Assembly (NCBI RefSeq): GCF_027270315.1
Contig: NZ_CP114413.1
Location: 7,130,001 to 7,194,000 of the forward strand
Direction of reading: 5' to 3'
DNA: 64,000 nt
Source: Streptomyces cinnabarinus
Lineage (GTDB): Bacteria; Actinomycetota; Actinomycetes; Streptomycetales; Streptomycetaceae
In this document: positions 33,179 through 40,379 of the stretch, piece by piece
Layout: each line of letters begins with the position of its first letter
How positions within the stretch are numbered: the first letter of the stretch is position 1
Position numbers and translations under genes: made by a program
The notes under the pieces: model-generated
Database searches by the model: none
The model's input: only the letters and a program-made list of their open reading frames with translations
Told to the model about the DNA's origin: nothing

Positions 33179-33195
33179 TTCAACAGAACGTTGAA
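33179..33195. promoter_or_regulatory. Palindrome upstream of allantoinase
   Basis: TTCAAC-AGAAC-GTTGAA, perfect 6-bp arms, ends 21 bases before the allB GTG. It matches the TCAACA-N3-TGTTGA sites at 240 and 2854 with one changed base. Its position over the likely start of transcription suits repression. Confidence 0.65.
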
Positions 33196-33216
33196 TTCCG
33201 TGCTGAGAGGGGTCCG

Positions 33217-34557
33217 GTGTCCGAAGCAGAACTGGTGCTGCGCTCGACGCGAGTCATCACTCCGGAGGGAACACGGGCCGCGGCGGTCGTGGTTGCTGCC
33301 GGAAAGATCACGGCCGTGCTGCCGTACGACGCCTCCGTCGAGAGCGCCGCCCGAGTGGAGGACCTCGGCGACGATGTCCTGCTCCCCGGCCTGGTCGACA
33401 CCCATGTGCACGTCAACGACCCCGGCCGGACCGAATGGGAGGGCTTCTGGACCGCGACGCGCGCTGCGGCGGCCGGCGGTATCACCACGCTGGTGGACAT
33501 GCCGCTCAACTCCCTGCCGCCGACCACCACGGTCGACAACCTGCGGGTGAAGCAGCGGGTCGCGGCCGACAAGGCGCACATCGACGTCGGCTTCTGGGGC
33601 GGCGCGCTGCCCGACAACGTCAAGGACCTGCGCCCGCTGCACGAGGCCGGGGTATTCGGCTTCAAGGCATTCCTGTCCCCGTCCGGCGTGGACGAGTTCC
33701 CGCACCTGGACCAGGACCGGCTGGCCCAGTCCCTGGCGGAGATCGCCTCCTTCGGGGGCCTGCTGATCGTGCACGCGGAGGACCCGCACCACTTGGCGGC
33801 GGCGCCGCAGCACGGCGGCCCCAAGTACGCGGACTTCCTGGCCTCGCGTCCGCGGGACGCCGAGGACACGGCGATCGCGCAACTGATCGCGCAGGCGAAG
33901 CGGCTGGACGCGCGCGTGCACGTGCTCCATCTGTCCTCCTCGGACGCCGTCCCGCTGATCGCGGCGGCGAAGGCGGAGGGCGTACGCGTGACGGCGGAGA
34001 CCTGCCCGCACTACCTGACCCTGACCGCCGAGGAAGTCCCGGACGGCGCAAGCGAGTTCAAGTGCTGCCCGCCCATCCGTGAATCCGCCAACCAGGACCT
34101 GCTGTGGCAGGCGCTGGCGGACGGCACGATCGACTGCGTCGTGACCGACCACTCCCCGTCGACCGCCGACCTGAAGACGGACGACTTCGCCACGGCCTGG
34201 GGCGGCATCTCCGGCCTCCAGCTGAGCCTCGCGGCGGTGTGGACGGAGGCGCGCAGGCGCGGGCACGGCCTGGAGGACGTGGTGCGCTGGATGTCGTCGC
34301 GCACGGCTGAGCTGGTGGGCCTGGACCGGCACAAGGGCGCCGTCGAGGTGGGCCGCGACGCCGACTTCGCGGTCCTGGCCCCCGACGAGACGTTCACCGT
34401 GGACCCGGCGGCCCTCCAGCACCGCAACCGTGTGACGGCGTACGCGGGCAAGACCCTGTACGGAGTGGTGAAGTCGACGTGGCTGCGCGGCGAACGCGTG
34501 GTCGTGAACGGCGAGTTCACGGAGCCGAGGGGCCGCTTGCTGACCCGCACCCACTGA
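33217..34557 (+). CDS. allB: Allantoinase
   Basis: 446 residues from GTG. It opens the hydantoin ring of allantoin to allantoate. LLPGLVDTHVHVNDPGRTEW (about 54-73) holds the metal H-x-H. GVFGFKAFLSPSGVDEF supplies the carbamylated Lys. LLIVHAEDPHHL and VHVLHLSSSDAVPL give the metal histidines, and VVTDHSPSTADLK the catalytic Asp. Length and motifs match the AllB clade of cyclic amidohydrolases. Allantoicase follows 41 bases downstream, very probably in the same transcript. Confidence 0.96.
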   Translation: MSEAELVLRSTRVITPEGTRAAAVVVAAGKITAVLPYDASVESAARVEDLGDDVLLPGLVDTHVHVNDPGRTEWEGFWTATRAAAAGGITTLVDMPLNSLPPTTTVDNLRVKQRVAADKAHIDVGFWGGALPDNVKDLRPLHEAGVFGFKAFLSPSGVDEFPHLDQDRLAQSLAEIASFGGLLIVHAEDPHHLAAAPQHGGPKYADFLASRPRDAEDTAIAQLIAQAKRLDARVHVLHLSSSDAVPLIAAAKAEGVRVTAETCPHYLTLTAEEVPDGASEFKCCPPIRESANQDLLWQALADGTIDCVVTDHSPSTADLKTDDFATAWGGISGLQLSLAAVWTEARRRGHGLEDVVRWMSSRTAELVGLDRHKGAVEVGRDADFAVLAPDETFTVDPAALQHRNRVTAYAGKTLYGVVKSTWLRGERVVVNGEFTEPRGRLLTRTH

Positions 34558-34598
34558 CTGACCGCACTCCCCGGCCCCGACACCGAAAGGCATATGCA

Positions 34599-35714
34599 GT
34601 GACGGCGATTCCGAGTTTCACCGGCGACGCGAACCCGTACGGAGGCGGTGACCCGTACGCGGACTACCGCACCGCCGACTTCCCCTTCACCCAGTACGCC
34701 AACCTCGCCGACCGGCAGCTCGGGGCCGGTGTCATCGCCGCCAACGACGAGTTCTTCGCCCAGCGCGAGAACCTGCTGGTGCCCGAGCGGGCGGAGTTCG
34801 ACCCCGAGCACTTCGGGCACAAGGGCAAGATCATGGACGGCTGGGAGACGCGGCGGCGACGTGGTGCGTCGGCGCAGCACCCGTGGCCGACGGCGGAGGA
34901 CCACGACTGGGCGCTGGTGCGCCTGGGTGCCCCGGGCGTGATCCGGGGAATCGTGGTCGACACGGCGCACTTCCGGGGCAACTACCCGCAGGCTGTGTCG
35001 ATCGAGGGAACGTCGGTGGCGGGCTCGCCGTCGCCCGGGGAACTGCTGGGCGACGACGTGAAGTGGACGACGCTGGTACCGCGCACGCCGGTGGGCGGCC
35101 ACGCGGCGAACGGCTTCGCGGTCTCGGCGGAACAACGCTTCACCCACCTCCGGGTGAACCAGCACCCCGACGGCGGCATCGCACGCCTGCGGGTGTACGG
35201 CGAGGTGGTCCCGGACCCGTCGTGGCTGGCGGCGCTGGGCACCTTCGACGTGGTGGCGCTGGAGAACGGCGGCCAGGTGGAGGACGCGTCGAACCTCTTC
35301 TACTCTCCGGCGACGAACACGATCCAGCCCGGCCGCTCCCGGAAGATGGACGACGGCTGGGAGACCCGCCGCCGCCGTGACCAGGGCAACGACTGGATCC
35401 AGTACCGCCTGGTGTCCCAGTCGCAGATCCGCGCGATCGAGATCGACACGGCGTATCTGAAGGGCAACAGCGCGGGCTGGGCGTCGGTGTCGGTCCGGGA
35501 CGGTGAGACGGACGCCTGGCGGGAGATCCTCCCTCGAACCCGCCTCCAGCCCGACACGAACCACCGCTTCCTCCTCCCGACCCCGGCGGTGGCCACGCAC
35601 GCACGGGTGGACATCTACCCGGACGGAGGCATCTCCCGCCTACGCCTGCACGGCTCCCTGACGGAGACGGGCACGCGCTCCTTGGAGACGCGCCATCAGG
35701 AACTGGGCGGCTGA
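34599..35714 (+). CDS. alc: Allantoicase
   Basis: 371 residues from GTG at 34599 with GAAAGG eight bases upstream. It cleaves allantoate to ureidoglycolate and urea. The protein is a tandem duplication of a jelly-roll domain. KIMDGWETRRRRG with VVDTAHFRGNYPQAVSIEG and HLRVNQHPDGGIARLRVYGE in the first half recur as KMDDGWETRRRRD, IEIDTAYLKGNSAGWASVS and HARVDIYPDGGISRLRLHG in the second. This gives allantoicase, not allantoate amidohydrolase, so urea should accumulate for urease. A very strong terminator follows. Confidence 0.96.
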   Translation: MTAIPSFTGDANPYGGGDPYADYRTADFPFTQYANLADRQLGAGVIAANDEFFAQRENLLVPERAEFDPEHFGHKGKIMDGWETRRRRGASAQHPWPTAEDHDWALVRLGAPGVIRGIVVDTAHFRGNYPQAVSIEGTSVAGSPSPGELLGDDVKWTTLVPRTPVGGHAANGFAVSAEQRFTHLRVNQHPDGGIARLRVYGEVVPDPSWLAALGTFDVVALENGGQVEDASNLFYSPATNTIQPGRSRKMDDGWETRRRRDQGNDWIQYRLVSQSQIRAIEIDTAYLKGNSAGWASVSVRDGETDAWREILPRTRLQPDTNHRFLLPTPAVATHARVDIYPDGGISRLRLHGSLTETGTRSLETRHQELGG

Positions 35715-35724
35715 CCCGACCTCT

Positions 35725-35770
35725 CCTCGAACGCCGGAGGGGCTGAAGACAGCCCCTCCGGCGTTCGAGG
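35725..35770 (+). terminator. 21-bp perfect hairpin after allantoicase
   Basis: The 21 bases at 35725-35745 are exactly complementary to 35750-35770 with a four-base loop (AAGA), starting ten bases after the alc stop. This is among the strongest hairpins in the window and surely ends the allB-alc transcript. Confidence 0.85.
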
Positions 35771-35779
35771 AGCGAGGGT

Positions 35780-35800
35780 CCAGGGGGCGGAGCCCCCTGG
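35780..35800. repeat. Short palindrome CCAGGGGGC-gga-GCCCCCTGG
   Basis: Nine-base arms with a three-base loop, ten bases after the large hairpin. I recall this palindrome as frequent downstream of Streptomyces genes; it could act as terminator for the convergent SDR gene ending at 35843. Confidence 0.55.
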
Positions 35801-35842
35801 GACGGGACGGGTAGGGGCGGCGGGGGCGAAAAACTCTCGGCC

Positions 35843-36595
35843 TCAGGCCGCGTGGCCGCCGTCCACCGAGAACTCCGCTCCCGTCACATACGACGCCCCC
35901 GCCAGATGCACCACCATCGCCGCCACCTCCTCCACCGTGCCGAACCGCCCCAGCGCAGTCATCGCCACCTGCCCAGCCGCATAAGGACCATCCGCCGGAT
36001 TCATATCCGTGTCGATCGGCCCGGGATGCACGATGTTCGCCGTGATCCCCACAGACCCCAGCTCCCGCGCCAGCGCCTTCGTCAACCCGACCAACGCCGA
36101 CTTGCTCATGGCGTACAAGGTCCCCCCGGGCCCCGGCACCCGCTGCGTCATGCACGTCCCGATCGTGATGATCCGCCCACCCTCCGGCATCCGCGCAGCC
36201 GCCGCCTGGGACGCCAGAAACACCCCGCGCACATTCACCGCCAGCACCCGGTCCACCTCATCCGGAGACAGCGACGCGAGCGGCCCGAGCACCCCCACGC
36301 CCACGTTGTTCACCAGCACATCAAGCCCACCCAGCGCCTCCGCCGTACGCTCCACCGCCCCCGCCGCCTCCCCGGCGTCCGAGGAGTCCGCACGCAGCGC
36401 CACTCCTCGCCGCCCGAGCGAGGAGACCGCCCGGACGGCGTCCGCCGCCGCTTCCTTGCCGTTCACATAGGTCACGGCCACATCCGCCCCGGCCCGAGCC
36501 AGCCGTACCGCCGTCGCCGCCCCGATGCCCCGGCTGCCACCGGTCACCAGAGCCACCTTGCCGTCGAGGGGGAGAGTTCCGTCGTAAGAAGTCAT
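35843..36595 (-). CDS. SDR-family oxidoreductase
   Basis: 250 residues, classical short-chain dehydrogenase. TGGSRGIGAATAVRLA (about 18-33) is the cofactor loop, VNNVGVGVLGPLASL the NNxG motif, and TLYAMSKSALVGLTKAL the Y-x(3)-K catalytic pair. The C-terminus SYVTGAEFSVDGGHAA is standard. Substrate unknown; 3-oxoacyl-ACP-reductase-like enzymes are the nearest type. Confidence 0.92.
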   Translation of the reverse strand: MTSYDGTLPLDGKVALVTGGSRGIGAATAVRLARAGADVAVTYVNGKEAAADAVRAVSSLGRRGVALRADSSDAGEAAGAVERTAEALGGLDVLVNNVGVGVLGPLASLSPDEVDRVLAVNVRGVFLASQAAAARMPEGGRIITIGTCMTQRVPGPGGTLYAMSKSALVGLTKALARELGSVGITANIVHPGPIDTDMNPADGPYAAGQVAMTALGRFGTVEEVAAMVVHLAGASYVTGAEFSVDGGHAA

Positions 36596-36762
36596 GCGCC
36601 CATCACAGCGGGCGACAGCTCCGCACGCTGGCGGCGAACGGACACGGTTCTCCACCCACGCCGGGCAGCGCGTCCCCCGACGGCCGATGAGTTGCGGGTG
36701 CCGACGGGGTCTGACCTCATGACAGACAGACCCCCACATCCCCGGAAAGGGCGGCACCCCTC

Positions 36763-37389
36763 ATGGGCAAGCTCGTCTCCACCCTCTTCGTCACCCTCGA
36801 CGGCGTCTATCAGGCCCCCGGCGGCCGCGAGGAGGACACCCGCGGCGGCTTCGAACACGGCGGCTGGGCCTTCCCCTACGACGACGAGGACTTCGGCCGG
36901 TTCATCAGCGGCGTCTTCGACCGGGCCGGCGCCTTCCTCCTCGGCCGCCGTACGTACGAGATCTTCAGTTCCTACTGGCCCAAGGTGACGGACCCCGAGG
37001 ACCCGGTCGCCGGACGGCTGAACTCGCTGCCGAAGTACGTCGCCTCCACCACCCTCACCGCCCCGGAATGGGCCGGCACCAGCGTCATCGACGGCGACCT
37101 CGCCAAGGAGGTGACCGCACTGAAGGAGCGCACGGACGGCGAGCTCCAGATCCACGGCAGCGGCGCTCTGGTCCGGGCCCTGCTGGGCAGCGGCGTCCTG
37201 GACACGCTGCACCTGCTGACCTTCCCGGTCGTGCTGGGAGCGGGCCACCGGCTCTTCACCGAGGGCACCACCCCGACCGCCTTCCGCAGCACCGGCGGCA
37301 GCGTCACCTCGACGGGCGTCTCCATCCAGTCGTACGACCTGGCGGGAAGGCCCGAGTACGGCACGTTCGGGCTCCCCGAGGACGCCTGA
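36763..37389 (+). CDS. Dihydrofolate reductase-like (RibD C-terminal) protein
   Basis: 208 residues. KLVSTLFVTLDGVYQAPGG is the usual opening. GAFLLGRRTYEIFSSYWP, DGELQIHGSGALVRALL and LLTFPVVLGAGHRLF are the NADPH-binding and core segments of the RibD_C/DHFR-like family. Many such proteins are of unknown substrate. A GGAAAGG lies 13 bases before the ATG. It converges on the gene at 37403, marking the left edge of the unusual block. Confidence 0.88.
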   Translation: MGKLVSTLFVTLDGVYQAPGGREEDTRGGFEHGGWAFPYDDEDFGRFISGVFDRAGAFLLGRRTYEIFSSYWPKVTDPEDPVAGRLNSLPKYVASTTLTAPEWAGTSVIDGDLAKEVTALKERTDGELQIHGSGALVRALLGSGVLDTLHLLTFPVVLGAGHRLFTEGTTPTAFRSTGGSVTSTGVSIQSYDLAGRPEYGTFGLPEDA

Positions 37390-37402
37390 CCGCCTCGCCG
37401 CG

Positions 37403-38170
37403 TCACGGGAGGGTGTCGAAGTCCAGGCTGCTCACATCGTCCACGTACCACTCCGCGTCGTCGCCCTCGACATCCTCCACGTCGTCCAGGAACCCGACTT
37501 CGTCGGCCCGGAACAGGTGCCGGATCATGCCCCGCGCCCGGTAGAGAGGCGTGAGCCGGCCCTCCGACAGGACCTGCAGGCTGGCCGCTGAGCCGCCCGT
37601 CCACTGCAGGCCGCCGGAAGCGGTGAGCAGATCGAGGCCGGTGACGGTGGGATCGGCCGCGGCGCGCAGGGACATGCGGTCGTTGCGCTTGCTGCACATG
37701 ACGGCCGTGGTGCGCCTGGCGTGCGTGACCTCGGTGATCACGACCTGCTTGCGCGGCCACTCGCCTTTGCCGTGCAATTCCTTCATGAGCTGCTCGACGG
37801 CCTCGATACGGTCGATCTCCTCGGTGCGGCAGCCCGTAGCGTGGAAGAGAACCGAGTCCGCCTTGTCGAACTCCAGGACGAGTGAGCTGTCGGCGGTGAC
37901 GAGCGCAGCTCCGGCTCCGATGGCCGAATTGTGGTGGACTCGCACCGTGCCCTTGGAATCACCGTGATAGACCGTGGTCCTGTTCTTGACGGGTCGGGGC
38001 TTGACTGCCAGGCCGAACAATGTCTCCAGTGTGCCCTTGCGCTCGAAGTGTCCCTGCCGGAACACACCCACATCACCGAGTCGCCGGTCGGCGGACGGCG
38101 GCCAGGACGGCTCCATGGCGAGATCGGCGCGGACATGCTCGATGTACTTCCTGTAACGGCCGTTGGGCAT
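37403..38170 (-). CDS. Uncharacterised protein, possibly gasdermin-like, divergent from CHAT protease
   Basis: 255 residues; no family recognised with confidence. After LGDVGVFRQGHFERKGTLET (31-50) come alternating strands (TVRVHHNSAIGAGAALVTAD, SSLVLEFDKADSVLFHATG), a helix (IDRIEAVEQLMKELHG, 119-134), then a WPRKQVVITEVTHARRTTAV hairpin (138-157). The helix followed by VxTEV and beta-hairpins recalls the gasdermin pore domain. The C-terminal 33 residues are strongly acidic (EDVEGDDAEWYVDDVSSLDF) and could be a removable inhibitory tail. No signal peptide or TM is seen. It is head-to-head with a CHAT protease, the protease class that cuts some bacterial gasdermins. Function inferred only. 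Confidence 0.45.
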   Translation of the reverse strand: MPNGRYRKYIEHVRADLAMEPSWPPSADRRLGDVGVFRQGHFERKGTLETLFGLAVKPRPVKNRTTVYHGDSKGTVRVHHNSAIGAGAALVTADSSLVLEFDKADSVLFHATGCRTEEIDRIEAVEQLMKELHGKGEWPRKQVVITEVTHARRTTAVMCSKRNDRMSLRAAADPTVTGLDLLTASGGLQWTGGSAASLQVLSEGRLTPLYRARGMIRHLFRADEVGFLDDVEDVEGDDAEWYVDDVSSLDFDTLP

Positions 38171-38229
38171 CGCGGTCCCCCCGCTGTGGTGTCGACAGCC
38201 CGAGTCGTGGATGACGTAGCGTAGGGCGT

Positions 38230-38244
38230 TTGATGGTGCATCAA
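38230..38244. promoter_or_regulatory. Palindrome in the divergent promoter of the conflict locus
   Basis: TTGATG-GTG-CATCAA, perfect six-base arms, lies in the gap between the gene starting leftward at 38170 and the CHAT gene starting at 38308. It could co-regulate both. No protein is assigned. Confidence 0.45.
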
Positions 38245-38307
38245 TAACCCTTGAAAAAAAGCGAGTTGAAATCGGTATCAGGCGTGCAGAAGGGAACGCG
38301 CTTCGGC

Positions 38308-40212
38308 ATGGAGCGATCCGCGGTGCTCGGGATCCGTCAATTCCACCTGGATCCTGCGAGCGGTCGGCCGGACTGGTGGATCTGGTCGCTGAAGCGGCCG
38401 GGCGGCGCGGGTACCGAGTTCACCGAGGTGCGACTCGACGCACCGGAAGAACTGGACGTGCTGTACGCGCTGCCGGGACGGATCGACGAGCTGCGCAGGG
38501 AGAGGGTGGGCACCGGGGCCCTGGAGGAGGCGGTGCGGGCCTGCGCCGAGTCGATCAGCCGGACCGGACTGGGTGACATGGCGGGCCGTCTCAAGGCGCT
38601 GGGACCGGTTGTGGTGGAGTGCCGACTGCCTGCGGAGTTGCGTGACTTCGAGATGCTTCCGTGGGAGCTGGCGCTCGTCGACGACGTCCCGTTGTCATTG
38701 CACGGCGTGGTCTTCGTGCGCGGGGTACGGCCCGAGTCCCGGGCGGCCGTGGAGTCGTCCCCGACCCTGCCATCGCACCTGCGTATGCTCGCCCTGTTCA
38801 GCCTGCCGCAGACGACCGCTCCCGTGGACCTGGGAGCGCACCGGGCCTTCCTGCGTGCCGAGTTGCTCGATCTGGCGGCAGGCGGACGCGGCGACACCGT
38901 CCCTGTGGAGCTGCGGACGAGGCAGTTCGGCGTGAGCCGCCGAACCCTGCGCGGCATGCTGCGTGAACCCGCCGGCTGGGATGTCCTTCATGTCGTGGCC
39001 CACGGGCGCCCCGGCCGCCTGTATCTGGAGTGCACCGACGGCACGGCGGACGAGGTCGGCACGCCCGACCTCGTCCGCATTCTGGACCCGGCGTGCGGCC
39101 GCACCCGGCTGGTGCTCCTCTCCGCCTGCTGGTCGGGCGGCCAGACCTCGGACGAGGAGGGCGATGCCCGGCCGGCCCCGGCGTCCGCCCTCACTTCCTT
39201 GGCCGCCTCCGTCGCCGAGCGCCTCGGCTGCGCCGTCGTCGCCATGCGCTTCCCCGTCACCAATCACTTCGCCCGCGCCTTCGCCGTACGCCTCTACACC
39301 CACCTTCTGCGCCACGACCACACGCTTCCCCAGGCCATGCACAACGCGCTCGTCGACTGCGTGGAGGACGCGGAACTCACCGAACACCGCACCCCGTTGT
39401 TCGCCGCGGCGACGCCCGTGCTCTTCGGCGGCGCCGCCCGGTCCCTGCGGCTGCCCGATCGCCCCATGACGCGGGGACCCGTGCGCGGTCTCCCGAGACC
39501 CGGCGTCGGCGCGCTTCCGGACCGGCCGCGCTCCTTTGTCGGACGTCTGCGGGAGATGACCGGGGTGAGCGGCGCGCTCGCGGTGGGCAGCGGAGCGCGA
39601 GGTGCCGTGATTCACGGCGAGGAAGGCATGGGTGCGACGACGTGCGCGTCGCTGCTGGCGCACGATCACCGCGAGTCCTTCGACGTGATCCTCTGGCATC
39701 CGAGACCGGCCTGGAAGGAGGTGATCTCCCCGTCCTCGGAGGACCCGTTCCGCGAACTCCTGCGGAATCTGATCATTCATGCGCCTGGGCTCGGCGGGCT
39801 CTGCCGTGCGTCGCAATGGGAGAAATTGATCGACAAATCGACCACTCTCCGGCTTCTCCTCGTGCTCGACGCCGTCGACCGGGCGATTGCTCAGGATCCT
39901 CGTTTTGGCGCCCTGGTCGAACAATTCACCACGGCGGACGGTCCCGGCAGAATTTTGTTGACTTCCCGGTCCGATTTGCCCGACCTCACTCCGGTGCTGC
40001 CTCGCACGGCGCTGCCTCCGCTGACGTGCGGGGAGATGGTGGAGATCCTGCGCGCTCTTCCCCGACTCGGGCCGCTGGCACGGGACCCGCGCACGTCGGC
40101 GCTGGCGAGCAAGGTCCTGCGCCGGACCTTCGGCAGCCCCGGTCGGTTGATGGACGCGGAGGGCCATGCCGGGACGGTGGAGGAGTTGAAAAGGTGGATT
40201 CGCGAGCACTGA
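38308..40212 (+). CDS. CHAT-domain caspase-like protease with degenerate NTPase domain
   Basis: 634 residues if started at ATG 38308 (AAGGGAA lies 11 bases upstream); GTG 38284 and TTG 38251 are in-frame alternatives. Residues 1-150 are an N-terminal region with LRDFEMLPWELALVDDVPLS typical of CHAT leaders. The CHAT catalytic pair is intact: His232 in WDVLHVVAHGRPG and Cys274 in LVLLSACWSGG. A P-loop-like domain follows (430-634), but its Walker A, HGEEGMGATTCAS, has Ala443 in place of the invariant Lys. Walker B (LRLLLVLDAVD) and the RILLTSRSD strand remain. This looks like a live protease with a dead or altered nucleotide switch. Confidence 0.85.
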   Translation: MERSAVLGIRQFHLDPASGRPDWWIWSLKRPGGAGTEFTEVRLDAPEELDVLYALPGRIDELRRERVGTGALEEAVRACAESISRTGLGDMAGRLKALGPVVVECRLPAELRDFEMLPWELALVDDVPLSLHGVVFVRGVRPESRAAVESSPTLPSHLRMLALFSLPQTTAPVDLGAHRAFLRAELLDLAAGGRGDTVPVELRTRQFGVSRRTLRGMLREPAGWDVLHVVAHGRPGRLYLECTDGTADEVGTPDLVRILDPACGRTRLVLLSACWSGGQTSDEEGDARPAPASALTSLAASVAERLGCAVVAMRFPVTNHFARAFAVRLYTHLLRHDHTLPQAMHNALVDCVEDAELTEHRTPLFAAATPVLFGGAARSLRLPDRPMTRGPVRGLPRPGVGALPDRPRSFVGRLREMTGVSGALAVGSGARGAVIHGEEGMGATTCASLLAHDHRESFDVILWHPRPAWKEVISPSSEDPFRELLRNLIIHAPGLGGLCRASQWEKLIDKSTTLRLLLVLDAVDRAIAQDPRFGALVEQFTTADGPGRILLTSRSDLPDLTPVLPRTALPPLTCGEMVEILRALPRLGPLARDPRTSALASKVLRRTFGSPGRLMDAEGHAGTVEELKRWIREH

Positions 40213-40239
40213 GATCGAATTCGCATTTATATTCGATCT
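40212..40239 (+). terminator. AT-rich stem-loop after the CHAT gene
   Basis: AGATCGAAT (40212-40220) pairs perfectly with ATTCGATCT (40231-40239) around a ten-base AT-rich loop, starting on the last base of the CHAT stop codon. It is either a terminator/attenuator or an operator for the next gene, which starts 140 bases later. The rest of 40240-40379 shows no other structure beyond a GGGGGC-rich leader. Confidence 0.5.
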
Positions 40240-40379
40240 ATTGTGTCGCGAGATCGAGCCCGAAGAACCCGTCGTCAAGAGCGAGAGTAATTCTCCGCCG
40301 GTGCGGGGCGTACGAGGCCCCCATGGGTCTACTCTGCTCTGCACTGGCATATGCGCGGGGTTCTTAGGGGGCTGAGAAC

